A DNA stretch of 46,257 nt from assembly GCA_016214955.1 (NCBI GenBank), contig JACRMN010000008.1, positions 1 through 46,257 on the forward strand. Reading direction: 5' to 3'. The DNA comes from Deltaproteobacteria bacterium. GTDB lineage: Bacteria > Myxococcota > Myxococcia > Myxococcales > Anaeromyxobacteraceae. Position numbers and translations under genes: made by a program. The notes beneath the pieces are model-generated. The model did not search any database. It was not told the DNA's origin and saw only the letters and a list, made by a program, of their open reading frames with translations. The first letter of the stretch is position 1; each line of letters starts with the position of its first letter. Shown here piece by piece: positions 22,931 through 31,180 of this stretch.

Positions 22931-23950
22931 TCAGGCGAGGAGGTCGACGTGCTGCAGGGCCCCGGCGGTGCCATCCTCCCGCAGGAAGAGGCCGGTCTCG
23001 GCCACCTCGGCCCCGGGCGCGCCCTGGGGGGTGGCCAGGGTGAAGGGGGTGGCCGCCGCGCCGGTGTACAGGGCTCCGACCCCGCGCTCGGCCAGGGTGG
23101 AGAGGCGCGCCCCCTCCGCCGGGCTCCAGAGCCTCAGGCTGGCGAAGGCGGGGTCGGCCTCGTCCACCCAGCCGCTGCCGTCGGCGTCGAGCGCCCGCAC
23201 CTCAGCGTAGCCGTCGCCGGTGGACGGGCCGAACAGCTCGCCGCCGCCGGTCACCCGGCCGTCGCCGTCGAGGTCCCTGGCCAGCCAGGCGGAGCCGGGG
23301 GCGAGGCGGGCGACCTGCTCCGCGGAACCGTCGCCGTCGAGGTCTAAAGGGTGGGTACCGGAGACCTCCACGGCGCTGCCCTGCAGCGCGAGGGCGATGG
23401 GGTCGGTGCGCTGGGCGTCTCCGGCGCGCAGCGAGACCGCGCGCTCCTGGATCCGCACCCGCTCCATGGAGAGGGCCATGGCCACGTCGAGGCGCCGGCC
23501 GTCGGCGGTCTGCACCTTGCCGCGCGCCGAGAAGGCCACGGCCTCGCGCTCCACCTCCCGCTCCCGGACGTCGACCTCGAGCCCCCACCCGGCCCGCTCC
23601 GGCGCGTCCGGCGCGTCGGCGCCCTGCGTGCCGGCGGCCTGCGTGCCGGCGGCCCGGGCCTGGCCGTCGGCGTAGCCGCGGGCGATCTCGGCGGCGCCGG
23701 CGAGCCGCAGGTCGAGCCGGAAGGCGCGGGTGAGGATGAGCAGGTCGACGTCGTGGCGGGAGAGCGGCGTCCCGGCCGGCGGCGGCGGCGCGCTGCCGCC
23801 CGGGTCGGGTGCGGGCACGGGCGCCGGGTCGGGCGCGCCCCGCTCCGGCACGGCCGGATCCACCCAGGCGCGCACCCTCTCCTCGTGCGTGAAGGTGCGC
23901 TCGGCCTGCCGCTCCGCCCGGAGCTCCACCGACGACGCTGCGATGCGCAT
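22931..23950 (-). CDS. Protein with calcium-binding DxDGDG loops
   Basis: 339 aa from the ATG at 23950 with GAGGGG about 5 nt upstream; an in-frame GTG six codons earlier is less likely. There is no signal peptide. Residues about 35-70 are Pro-rich. The C-terminal half holds EF-hand or thrombospondin-like calcium loops: LDLDGDGSAEQ, DLDGDGRVTGGGELFG and LDADGSGWVDEADPAF, followed by LRLWSPAEG. This order of loops with GGELFG is the end domain found in many repeat-rich secreted proteins. Lack of a classical signal suggests type I secretion or a cytosolic role. No transporter is adjacent. Confidence 0.75.
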   Translation of the reverse strand: MRIAASSVELRAERQAERTFTHEERVRAWVDPAVPERGAPDPAPVPAPDPGGSAPPPPAGTPLSRHDVDLLILTRAFRLDLRLAGAAEIARGYADGQARAAGTQAAGTQGADAPDAPERAGWGLEVDVREREVEREAVAFSARGKVQTADGRRLDVAMALSMERVRIQERAVSLRAGDAQRTDPIALALQGSAVEVSGTHPLDLDGDGSAEQVARLAPGSAWLARDLDGDGRVTGGGELFGPSTGDGYAEVRALDADGSGWVDEADPAFASLRLWSPAEGARLSTLAERGVGALYTGAAATPFTLATPQGAPGAEVAETGLFLREDGTAGALQHVDLLA

Positions 23951-24025
23951 GGCGCCCCTCGCCCCCACACCTCCATCGTCACGAGCCGGGCAGCTCTTGC
24001 GTCACCCGGGAGGGGGACGCGGCGG

Positions 24026-24031
24026 TATCCT
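24026..24031 (+). promoter_or_regulatory. Candidate -10 element of the 212-aa TPR gene
   Basis: TATCCT ends 7 nt before the GTG at 24039. The only purine-rich stretch (GGAGGGGG) is about 25 nt upstream of the start, too far to act as a ribosome site. Confidence 0.4.
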
Positions 24032-24038
24032 CGCCTCC

Positions 24039-24677
24039 GTGGGCCTCTTCTCTCGCAAGCCGAAGTCGCGCCGCGACATCGCGCAGGCGGCGGACAGGGC
24101 CCGCGCCCGCGGCAGGCTGGAGAAGGCGGCCGCCGGCTACCGCAGGCTGCTCGTCGAGCAGCCCAGCGACCCCTCGACCAGCCTCAAGCTCGGCGAGGTG
24201 CTGGCGCGCATGGGCGACGAGGACGGCGCCGCCGCCTGCTTCCGGGCCGCGGCGCAGCGCCACCTGGCCGCCGGCTTCACCGACAGGGCCTCGGCGGTGG
24301 TCACCACCGCGGTGGAGGCGCTGCCCCTCTCGATCGAGTTCCGGCAGGAGAGCGCCCGGCTCCAGATCCTCCGCGGGCGCGGAGCCGACGCGTTGAAGGT
24401 GCTGGTCGCCGGCGGCGAGGCGCTGGCCCGGGCCAGGCGCCGGCCGGAGGCCATCGGGCTCCTGCGGCGCGCGCGGGAGATCGAGCCCTGGCACCTGGAG
24501 ACGGTGCTGCTGCTGGCGCGGCTGCTGGCCCGCACCGGCGAGCGCGAGGAGGCGCGGGCGCTCTGCGCCGGCCTCGAGGCCCGCGTGCGCGGGCCCGCCC
24601 TGCGGCGGGCCCGGTGGCTCAGCTTCCGGCTCTCCCCCGGCCTGCGCACCTTCTGGCGCTGGCTGCGGGCCGGGTAG
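24039..24677 (+). CDS. Tetratricopeptide-repeat protein, 212 aa
   Basis: The GTG start gives MGLFSRKPKSRRDIAQAADR in effect, a basic head that is typical of a real N-terminus. The rest is helical with about four TPR-like pairs: ARGRLEKAAAGYRRLLVEQPSD, KLGEVLARMGDEDGAAACFRAA, ALARARRRPEAIGLLRRAREIEPW and LARLLARTGEREEARALCAGL. No membrane helix or catalytic motif is visible, so it should act as a protein-protein adaptor. It converges with the DHOD-like gene (16 nt between). Confidence 0.75.
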   Translation: MGLFSRKPKSRRDIAQAADRARARGRLEKAAAGYRRLLVEQPSDPSTSLKLGEVLARMGDEDGAAACFRAAAQRHLAAGFTDRASAVVTTAVEALPLSIEFRQESARLQILRGRGADALKVLVAGGEALARARRRPEAIGLLRRAREIEPWHLETVLLLARLLARTGEREEARALCAGLEARVRGPALRRARWLSFRLSPGLRTFWRWLRAG

Positions 24678-24693
24678 GCGCCCGCGGCGGGCG

Positions 24694-25680
24694 TCAGCTG
24701 TTCTGCGAGAGGATGAGCTGGACGTACTGCGCCCGCTCGAAGGCGCCGGGCTCGCGGATGACCCGCTGCGAGAGCGTGCCCCGGAAGTCCTCGATGTTGC
24801 CGTAGCCGCGCTTGTCCATGAAGTCCTCGAGCCCGTCGCGCAGCTTGGCCAGGTAGGGCACGCCGTTCTTCACCAGGGCGGCGGCGAGCTGCACCGTGGT
24901 GGCGCCGGCCAGCATCATCTTGATGACCCCGGCGGCGTCGTGGACCCCGGTGGAGGCCGAGAGGTCGGCCTTGACGCGCCCGTAGAGCAGGGCGATCCAG
25001 CGCAGCGGCAGCAGCATCTCGCCGGGCTGGGAGAGGCTCATGTCGCTGCGGAGCGAGAGCTTCTCCACCGAGAAGTCGGGCTGGAGGAAGCGGTTGAAGA
25101 GCACGAAGGCCTGCACGCCGGTGGCGTCGAAGCGGCTCACGGTATTGGCGAGCGCGGTGAAGAAGGGGGAGAGCTTCACCGCCATGGGGATCTTCACCGA
25201 GTCGCGGATGCCGGCGATGATCTCGTGGTAGCGGTTCTCCACCTCGGCGCCCGAGACGGCGGGGTCGGCCTGCACGCCGTAGAGGTTGACCTCCAGGCCG
25301 TCGGCGCCCGCCTCCTCGATCTGCTTGGCGTACCCGCTCCAGCTCCCCGGGGCCACGCAGTTGAGGCTGGCGATCACCGGGATGCGCACCGCCTTCTTGG
25401 CGCTGCCGATGAGCCGCAGGTACTCCTGCGGGCCGATCACCTGCCGGGGGAAGAAGTTCTGGGCCTCGGCGCTGATCTCCGAGTTCTTGGAGAGGGCCTC
25501 CTGCAGCGCCGAGTCCACCGCCTCGATCTGCTCCTCGAAGAGGGAGCGCAGAACCACCGCGCCGGCCCCGTGCTGCTCGGCCGCCAGGAAGTTCTCCACC
25601 TTGTTGGTCAGCGAGGAGGAGGCCAGCACCAGCGGGCTCGGCAGCGTGAGCCCCATGTACGTCGTCGAGAGGTCGGCCAT
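24694..25680 (-). CDS. Dihydroorotate-dehydrogenase-like flavoprotein
   Basis: 328 aa from the ATG at 25680 with AAGGAG about 8 nt upstream. The sequence follows the FMN-binding TIM barrel of DHOD-like proteins: TTYMGLTLPSPLVLASSSLT, PVIASLNCVAPGSW, EEAGADGLEVNLYGV, KIPMAVKLSPF, GVQAFVLFNRF and a closing phosphate-binding segment with STGVHDAAGVIKMMLAGATTVQ. The catalytic Cys of class 1 DHODs is not obvious in the usual loop. Members of this subgroup commonly sit next to pyruvate:ferredoxin oxidoreductase genes and are not proven pyrimidine enzymes. No such partner is in this window, so the role is open. Confidence 0.82.
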   Translation of the reverse strand: MADLSTTYMGLTLPSPLVLASSSLTNKVENFLAAEQHGAGAVVLRSLFEEQIEAVDSALQEALSKNSEISAEAQNFFPRQVIGPQEYLRLIGSAKKAVRIPVIASLNCVAPGSWSGYAKQIEEAGADGLEVNLYGVQADPAVSGAEVENRYHEIIAGIRDSVKIPMAVKLSPFFTALANTVSRFDATGVQAFVLFNRFLQPDFSVEKLSLRSDMSLSQPGEMLLPLRWIALLYGRVKADLSASTGVHDAAGVIKMMLAGATTVQLAAALVKNGVPYLAKLRDGLEDFMDKRGYGNIEDFRGTLSQRVIREPGAFERAQYVQLILSQNS

Positions 25681-25797
25681 GGGCGGTGCTCCTTGGTAGG
25701 TCGTGACACCGCGGCCCCCGGCCGCGGCGCGTCCCGGCAATCTGTACAGCCATCCTCGCCCGGGCAAGCCCGGTTGGGAAGAACCGTTTCGGACGGG

Positions 25798-26403
25798 CTA
25801 TTGCGCGCCGCGCCGTGCGAAGGCGGCGCTGGCGCACAGGGCGAAGGCCAGGGCGGCCACCGCGGTGAACACCAGGCTGTGCGAGAAGAGGGCCATGGGG
25901 AGGAGCAGCGCCGCCCCGCTGGTGGCCGCCAGGAGATCGAGCCCCTCCGGCCGCTGGAAGGGGAAGACCAGGAAGGCGGAGAGCACCGTCAGCGGCAGCC
26001 CCACCGCGAACACCCGGGTCACCGCGGCGCGGGCCGACTGCACCAGCTCCCAGTCGCGGATGAGGATGACCGCGAAGACCCCCACGGCGCAGCCGGCCAG
26101 CAGCAGCACCGCCCCGGCAGCCGCGTCCTTGGCGCGGCGCGCCCGGTCGTCGGGCTCCCCGGTCACGAGGTCCACCGCCGCCTCGATGGCGCTGTTCATC
26201 ACCTCGGCCGAGAGCACCAGGAAGATGCTCACCAGCAGCCCGAGCTGCTCGGCCAGTCCCAGCGGCACCGCGCTGCCGAAGGTGGCCACCAGCACGGCGG
26301 CCACCAGGTGGATGTGCATGTTGCGCTGCGAGGCCACGGTCTCGAGGATCCCGCGGGCCGCGAACTGGAAGCTGCCGCCGAGGGTTCCTCGCTCACCGGA
26401 CAT
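25798..26403 (-). CDS. dgkA: DgkA-like membrane lipid kinase with extended C-terminus
   Basis: 201 aa. The first 120 residues match prokaryotic diacylglycerol/undecaprenol kinase: ARGILETVASQRNMHIH, the catalytic LSAEVMNSAIEAAVDL, KDAAAGAVLLLA, with three membrane helices. The enzyme phosphorylates a lipid alcohol at the inner membrane. Family members are usually about 120 aa; here a further 75 residues add two or more hydrophobic helices (VFAVGLPLTVLSAFLVF and onward). GAGG lies 8 nt before the ATG. The 54-aa gene lies 38 nt upstream on the same strand and may share the transcript. Confidence 0.85.
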   Translation of the reverse strand: MSGERGTLGGSFQFAARGILETVASQRNMHIHLVAAVLVATFGSAVPLGLAEQLGLLVSIFLVLSAEVMNSAIEAAVDLVTGEPDDRARRAKDAAAGAVLLLAGCAVGVFAVILIRDWELVQSARAAVTRVFAVGLPLTVLSAFLVFPFQRPEGLDLLAATSGAALLLPMALFSHSLVFTAVAALAFALCASAAFARRGAQ

Positions 26404-26441
26404 GGATGGACCTCACCGGGCAACCATACTGGAACCGCAGG

Positions 26442-26606
26442 CTACTTCCAGTTGTCGTACAGGTACTGGAGCTCCAGCGGGGTGAGGTCGAACTTCGACC
26501 CCGCCTCCTGGATGAGGTCGGCCCGCTTCGCCTTCGGATCCTCCAGCCTCCGGTCGGAGAGCCACCGCATCGCCCTCTTCAGCCCGTCACCGTCGCCCAC
26601 CGCCAT
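26442..26606 (-). CDS. 54-aa soluble conserved-looking protein
   Basis: 54 residues with GAGGAGGAAAC directly before the ATG, one of the best ribosome sites in the window. The sequence is charged and helical: LKRAMRWLSDRRLEDPKAKRADLIQEAGSKF-type content, then DLTPLELQYLYDNWK at the end. There is no signal, membrane helix or Cys. Two helices and an aromatic C-terminus suggest a small helical domain, perhaps binding a larger partner. No family is recognised. It probably shares a transcript with the DgkA-like gene. Confidence 0.75.
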   Translation of the reverse strand: MAVGDGDGLKRAMRWLSDRRLEDPKAKRADLIQEAGSKFDLTPLELQYLYDNWK

Positions 26607-26638
26607 GTTTCCTCCTCGTCGCCCGCCGCGCTTGGCGG

Positions 26639-26644
26639 TACAAC
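26639..26644 (+). promoter_or_regulatory. Candidate -10 element of the rarD-like gene
   Basis: TACAAC ends 6 nt before the ATG at 26651. The 44-nt divergent gap also serves the 54-aa gene. Confidence 0.35.
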
Positions 26645-26650
26645 CGCCCG

Positions 26651-27547
26651 ATGTCTGCCGCCGAGGCCCCGCGCCGCGCCGGGCTCTTCTACGCCCTGGC
26701 CGCCTACCTCGCCTGGGGCCTGCTGCCAGTGTACTTCCGGGCGCTGGCTCCCGTCCCGCCGCTCGAGATCCTGGCCCACCGCATCCTCTGGTCGGTGCTG
26801 CTCCTGGCGGCGCTGGTCACGCTGCTGCGCCGCTGGGGCGAGGTGGCCCGCCCGCTGGGGAGCGCCCGGGGGCGCTGGGTGCTGCTGGCCACCACCTCGC
26901 TCATCTCGGTGAACTGGCTGGTCTACATCTGGGCGGTCCATGCCGGGCGGGTGCTGGAGGCGAGCCTCGGCTACTTCGTGAACCCGCTCGTCAACGTGCT
27001 GCTCGGGGTGCTGTTCCTGCGCGAGCCGCTCTCGCGGCCCCAGCGGATCGCGGTGGGCATCGCCGGCCTGGGCGTGGCGGTGCTGGTGCTCTCGGCCGGC
27101 CGCTTCCCCTGGGTGGCGCTGGTGCTGGCCCTCTCCTTCGGGACCTACGGCCTGCTCCGCAAGATGGAGCGCATCGACGCGGTGGGCGGCCTCTTCCTCG
27201 AGACCGGCCTGGTGGCGCCGCTGGCCGCCGCCTGGGTCTTCCGCCTGGCGCGGGCCGGCGAGGGCCACTTCGGCGGCGATGCCCGGCTCACGCTCCTGCT
27301 CCTGGCCGCCGGGGTCATCACCGCGGTGCCGCTCATCTGGTTCGCCCTCGGGGTGCAGCGGCTCCGCCTCTCCACCATCGGGCTGCTGCAGTACATCGCC
27401 CCCAGCCTGCAGTTCTCCATCGCCGTGTTCCTCTTCCGCGAGCGCTTCACCGCCGCCCACGGCGTGGCCTTCGCGTGCATCTGGGGGTCGCTCGCCCTCT
27501 ACACCTGGGACGCCCTGGCGCGGCTGCGGCGGGTCGAGGCGAGCTGA
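26651..27547 (+). CDS. rarD: RarD-type EamA-family transporter
   Basis: 298 aa with about ten membrane helices in two homologous halves. Recognisable RarD features are the opening GLFYALAAYLAWGLLPVYFR, EILAHRILWSVLLL, NWLVYIWAVHAGRVLEASLGYFVNPLVNVLLG and the second-half STIGLLQYIAPSLQFSIAVFLFRE. The family exports or imports small metabolites across the inner membrane; the Escherichia member is linked to chloramphenicol sensitivity, but the natural substrate is not settled. It appears to be transcribed alone. Confidence 0.9.
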   Translation: MSAAEAPRRAGLFYALAAYLAWGLLPVYFRALAPVPPLEILAHRILWSVLLLAALVTLLRRWGEVARPLGSARGRWVLLATTSLISVNWLVYIWAVHAGRVLEASLGYFVNPLVNVLLGVLFLREPLSRPQRIAVGIAGLGVAVLVLSAGRFPWVALVLALSFGTYGLLRKMERIDAVGGLFLETGLVAPLAAAWVFRLARAGEGHFGGDARLTLLLLAAGVITAVPLIWFALGVQRLRLSTIGLLQYIAPSLQFSIAVFLFRERFTAAHGVAFACIWGSLALYTWDALARLRRVEAS

Positions 27548-27622
27548 GGGCTTCGCTCCTGCCTCCTCCGGGTCAGCCTGCCAGTGCGGGTGGCGCCGAG
27601 GGGGTTAACGGAGAGAATGGGT

Positions 27623-27638
27623 CCGGGGTTGTCCCCGG
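27623..27638. repeat. Inverted repeat before the Gly-rich lipoprotein gene
   Basis: CCGGGG and CCCCGG form perfect arms around TTGT, ending 11 nt before the ATG at 27650. It could be a leader hairpin or a protein site. The -10-like GAGAAT just upstream (27611-27616) would put it in the transcript. Confidence 0.4.
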
Positions 27639-27649
27639 TGGTGATCGCC

Positions 27650-29554
27650 ATGTCCCGACCCTCGTCCGCAGGCCTCGTCTCCCTGGTCCTCGTCGCCGGC
27701 TGCGTCAGTTACCCCCGGCCCATGACCCGGGAGGAGCTTTCCGCGCAGCGCGCCCCCCCGGCGGTGCTCCACTACCTGGGCCAGCCCGACGCCAGCCCAT
27801 CGGCGTGCGAGGGGGCTAGCGAGGCACTCTCCGAGGAGCCGGACGTGGTCGGCCCGGCGCTCCTCGACGCCTTCCTGGAGGGGCGCATCGCCCCGGACCT
27901 GTTCGCGCCCTGCACCGCGGCGCTGCTGCGGCGGCTGCCGAGGGAGCGGGGGCGCGACCTCGCCGAGCGATTGCTGCTGGCCGAGGGGCGCCTGGCCGCC
28001 GATCCCGGCCTGGAGGGCGACGCGGCGCTGCGGGCCCGGCTGGCGGCGCTCCACTCCACGCTGGTGGAGCGGCCGGCAGGCGCACTTCCGCTGGGCGAGG
28101 CCGCCCTGGAGGAGGCGCTGGCCCCGGCCCGGAAGCGCCAGGCGGGCGCGGGGCTGGGCCCGGTGGCGCTCTCCCGGATCTCGGCGCTCGTCGAGGCCGC
28201 CGGGCTGGAGCGAGGGCGCTGGCGGGGCGAGCCGGTAGACGCCGTGCTGCTCGACCTCCTGGCGCGCCGCGCCGACGCCGAGGCCCTCCGCCTCGCCGCC
28301 CTGCGGCTGCCCGACGCCACCCTGCGCGAAGCCGCCGCCCGCAGGCTCGTCAGGCTCCGCATCGCCACCTCGCCCCACGCCGAGGTCCGCGGCGCCCCCG
28401 AGGCGGTGGAGCAGGCGGTCATCGGCACGGGCACCAACGCCGTCTCGCTGGCCGCGCGGCCGGTGCGCGCCGCCCGGCTGGAGGCGGCCTCGCTGCCGCA
28501 GCGCGGGCTCCTGGTGCGCCAGGACGTGCCCGGGCAGACGGCCAAGCTCATGGGCACGGCGCCGGGCCGGCCCGAGCCGTCGGTGTTCCCCGACCTCCCG
28601 CTCCGCGGCCCGCTCCGGGTGGAGGTGGCCGGCCTGCCCGGCCCCATCACCCTCTGTGCGGAGGGCACCCTCGACCCGACGCCCTGCGTGGCGCCGGGCG
28701 ACGTCTCGGTCGCCTCCGACCTCGCGCGACTCGGGCCCGGCGGCGCGATCCAGCTCGCCGGCTGGGTGTGGGCGCCGGTGGCGGTGGGCCTGGCGAGGGC
28801 CGGGGCGGCGGTGGAGCTTCCGCTGCAGGTCGGCGGCCTCCCGGTGGCCGGCCCGGCGCTGCCGGTGGCCTTCGAGCGGCCGGCCGACTTGATGCTGGAG
28901 GGGCCTTCGTCCGGCGCGGACGGGCCGCCGCTGGAGATCCGGGCGGAGCGGCTCCCGGCCGGGCGGCTGCACTACACGGTGGCCGCCCCTGGCCAGCTCC
29001 TGGAGGTGGTGGTGGAGTGGCCCGACGCCGGCGGCTTCCGGGTGGTGAGCCGGGGGGCCCGGGGAGCCAGCGGCCACGACGGCCACTCCGGGAGCAGCGG
29101 ATCGAGCGGCTCGAGCGGCCACTCGGCGAGCTGTCCATCCTTCTCGGCGTCCGACGGCGGGGATGGTGGCAACGGCGGCGACGGGGGCGACGGTGGAAAC
29201 GGAGGCGACGGCGGAAACGGCGGCGACGTCCTGGTGCTCGTGGCGGCCCCCCCGCACCTAGCCGAGGAGACGCTGGCGCTGCTGCGCACCGCGGTGGCGA
29301 GCGAGGGCGGGGCGGGCGGACGAGGGGGGAGCGGCGGCAGCGGCGGCTCGGGAGGGCGCGGCGGCTCGGGCGGCTCCGGCACGAGCTGCACCGACTCCCG
29401 CGGCCACAGCCACTCGCTCTCCTCGGGCCGCAGCGGCCGCGACGGCTCCGACGGCCGCAGGGGCTCGGACGGCCACAGCGGCCGGGCGGGCTCGCCGGGC
29501 CGGGTGCGGTTCGAGCTGCTGGCAGCGGACGGCGCCGCCGGCCCCCGCAGCTAG
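27650..29554 (+). CDS. Lipoprotein with glycine-rich collagen-like segments
   Basis: 634 aa from the ATG at 27650; the upstream in-frame extension lacks a signal. A lipobox (LVAGC) places the lipid anchor on Cys18. Residues about 30-260 are helical and Leu/Ala/Arg-rich, and 260-465 look beta-rich. Two Gly-rich blocks follow. Residues about 470-527 have G-x-x triplets (GHDGHSGSSGSSGSSGHS) and GGD/GGN triplets. Residues about 550-620 have GGS/GGR and then GRSGRDGSDGRRGSDGHSG. A short beta-strand segment, DVLVLVAAP, lies between. This fits a surface protein with a fibrous or flexible region. Its stop codon overlaps the stop codon of the opposite gene. Confidence 0.78.
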   Translation: MSRPSSAGLVSLVLVAGCVSYPRPMTREELSAQRAPPAVLHYLGQPDASPSACEGASEALSEEPDVVGPALLDAFLEGRIAPDLFAPCTAALLRRLPRERGRDLAERLLLAEGRLAADPGLEGDAALRARLAALHSTLVERPAGALPLGEAALEEALAPARKRQAGAGLGPVALSRISALVEAAGLERGRWRGEPVDAVLLDLLARRADAEALRLAALRLPDATLREAAARRLVRLRIATSPHAEVRGAPEAVEQAVIGTGTNAVSLAARPVRAARLEAASLPQRGLLVRQDVPGQTAKLMGTAPGRPEPSVFPDLPLRGPLRVEVAGLPGPITLCAEGTLDPTPCVAPGDVSVASDLARLGPGGAIQLAGWVWAPVAVGLARAGAAVELPLQVGGLPVAGPALPVAFERPADLMLEGPSSGADGPPLEIRAERLPAGRLHYTVAAPGQLLEVVVEWPDAGGFRVVSRGARGASGHDGHSGSSGSSGSSGHSASCPSFSASDGGDGGNGGDGGDGGNGGDGGNGGDVLVLVAAPPHLAEETLALLRTAVASEGGAGGRGGSGGSGGSGGRGGSGGSGTSCTDSRGHSHSLSSGRSGRDGSDGRRGSDGHSGRAGSPGRVRFELLAADGAAGPRS

Positions 29555-30015
29555 GTCGCCCGCGCCTTCCCCTCGGGGTGCACGGTCAGCACCGGGCAGC
29601 CGGCGCGCCGCACCACCCGCTCGGCGGTGGAGCCGAGCAGCGCGTGGCGCAGGCCGGTGCGCCCGTGGGTGCCCACCACCATGAGGTCCTGCTGCTGTTC
29701 CCGGGCGAAGGCCACGATCTCGCTCGCCGGCTCGCCCACGCTCTTGGCGACCCGCACGTTGCGGGCCCCCATCCCCTCGGCGACCGCGCGCCACTCCTGC
29801 AGGTGGGCCTCGGCCTGGTCGGCCAGCTCCTGCAGCATCTTGGGGCTGGCGACCACCGAGCCCTCGGGCAGGGTGTAGCCGGGGAGCTGGTAGGAGTGGA
29901 ACAGCGTCAGCTCCGCGCCGAAGGCGGCGCAGAGGTCCACCGCGACCCGCAGCGCCTCGCGAGAGGGATCGCTGAAGTCGATGGGGCAACAGATCCGCTT
30001 CCAGCCGATGGCCAT
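29551..30015 (-). CDS. Universal stress protein (UspA family)
   Basis: 154 aa, a single Usp domain. It begins WKRICCPIDFSDPSREALRVA and ends with the ATP-binding pattern GTHGRTGLRHALLGSTAERVVRRAGCPVLTV, which has the G-x2-G-x9-G-S/T spacing of nucleotide-binding members. Such proteins act in the cytoplasm under starvation or stress. No good ribosome site or -10 box is seen at the ATG at 30015. Its stop codon (29551-29553) overlaps the stop of the Gly-rich lipoprotein gene on the other strand. Confidence 0.92.
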   Translation of the reverse strand: MAIGWKRICCPIDFSDPSREALRVAVDLCAAFGAELTLFHSYQLPGYTLPEGSVVASPKMLQELADQAEAHLQEWRAVAEGMGARNVRVAKSVGEPASEIVAFAREQQQDLMVVGTHGRTGLRHALLGSTAERVVRRAGCPVLTVHPEGKARAT

Positions 30016-30191
30016 GGTCCGTGGAGCGGCTCGCCCGGATGCTGCGGCAGGGCCGCCAGCCTCCTTCCGAGTCGAGGATACGCCTTCTGCGCGCCTCCGC
30101 TCACCTGTCGCGTCCTCCCGCCGCAGGGGGTTCCCGGCAGGCGGGTCGGGCGAGCCCCGCAAAGGGTGGCGCACCCGCCCCCTCGCCCTGC

Positions 30192-30197
30192 TAGGGA
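30192..30197 (+). promoter_or_regulatory. Candidate -10 element of the homogentisate operon
   Basis: TAGGGA, in the context GCTAGGGATT, ends 8 nt before the ATG at 30206. The last base does not match TANNNT. No -35 box is evident. Confidence 0.35.
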
Positions 30198-30205
30198 TTC
30201 GCGGC

Positions 30206-31180
30206 ATGCGACTCGCGACGCTGCGCGATGGAACCCGCGACGGCCTGCTGGCCGTGGTGCGGGGGGACGGGGAGGCGCTCACGCCCGCCGGGGCCGTGGC
30301 CGGCACGCTGCAGCAGGCGCTCGACGGCTGGGCGGAGGTCGAGCCCCGGCTGCGGGCGCTGGCCGCCGACCTGGAGGCCGGGCGGGCGCCGGCCCGGAAG
30401 CTCGACCCCCGCGCCCTGCACTCGCCGCTGCCGCGGGCCTACGAGTGGGTGGACGGCTCCACCTTCCTCAACCACACGCGGCTGGTGCGGCGGGCCCGCG
30501 GGGCGCTGCCGCCGCCAACCCTGGAGACCGAGCCGCTCGTCTACCAGGGCGGGGGCGGGGTGCTGCTGGCGCCCACCGACCCCATCCCCCTCGGCGATCC
30601 CGGCTGGGGGCTCGACCTCGAGGGCGAGGTCTGCGTGATCCTCGGCGACGTGCCCATGGGCACGCGCGCCGCCGGGGCCGAGGGCTGCATCCGGCTCCTG
30701 TGCCTCGCCAACGACCTCACCTTCCGCAACCTCGTGCCCACGGAGATGGAGAAGGGCTTCGGCTTCTTCCAGTCGAAGCCGGCCACCGCCTTCAGCCCCT
30801 TCGCCGTCACCCCCGACGAGCTGGGCCCGGCGTGGCGCGGCGGCCGGCTGCACCTGCGCATCACCGTGCGGCTCAACGGTGCGCTCCTCGGCGACCCGGA
30901 CGCCGGGCCGGAGATGCACTTCTCCTTCCACGACCTGGTGCAGCACCTGGCGCGCACGCGGGCCTTCACCCCCGGGACCATCCTGGGGAGCGGCACCGTC
31001 TCCAACGCCGACGAGGCCCGCGGCGTCACCTGCCTGCAGGAGCGGCGGGTGCGCGAGACCATCGGCGCCGGGCAGCCGCAGACCCCTTTCCTGCGGGCAG
31101 GGGACCGCGTGGAGATCGAGATGCGCGACGGCGCCGGGCGCAACCTCTTCGGCACCATCGACCAGGTGGTGGTGCCATGA
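30206..31180 (+). CDS. fahA: Fumarylacetoacetase-family hydrolase
   Basis: 324 aa from the ATG at 30206. It matches the bacterial FAH family of tyrosine-degradation operons: MRLATLRDGTRDG, PLPRAYEWVDGSTFLNH, the metal-binding LDLEGEVCVILGDVPMG, LANDLTFRNL, then SKPATAFSPFAVTPDELG and GTILGSGTVSN near the C-terminus. The reaction splits fumarylacetoacetate into fumarate and acetoacetate, the last step of the pathway. It is first in a four-gene operon; its TGA overlaps the ATG of maiA (ATGA). No Shine-Dalgarno site precedes the start. Confidence 0.92.
   Translation: MRLATLRDGTRDGLLAVVRGDGEALTPAGAVAGTLQQALDGWAEVEPRLRALAADLEAGRAPARKLDPRALHSPLPRAYEWVDGSTFLNHTRLVRRARGALPPPTLETEPLVYQGGGGVLLAPTDPIPLGDPGWGLDLEGEVCVILGDVPMGTRAAGAEGCIRLLCLANDLTFRNLVPTEMEKGFGFFQSKPATAFSPFAVTPDELGPAWRGGRLHLRITVRLNGALLGDPDAGPEMHFSFHDLVQHLARTRAFTPGTILGSGTVSNADEARGVTCLQERRVRETIGAGQPQTPFLRAGDRVEIEMRDGAGRNLFGTIDQVVVP

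Noticed and set aside
29150-29230. Short-period DNA repeat in the Gly-rich gene considered as a CRISPR or minisatellite
   Set aside because: The units follow the codons for GGD/GGN triplets, have no spacers and stay in frame.
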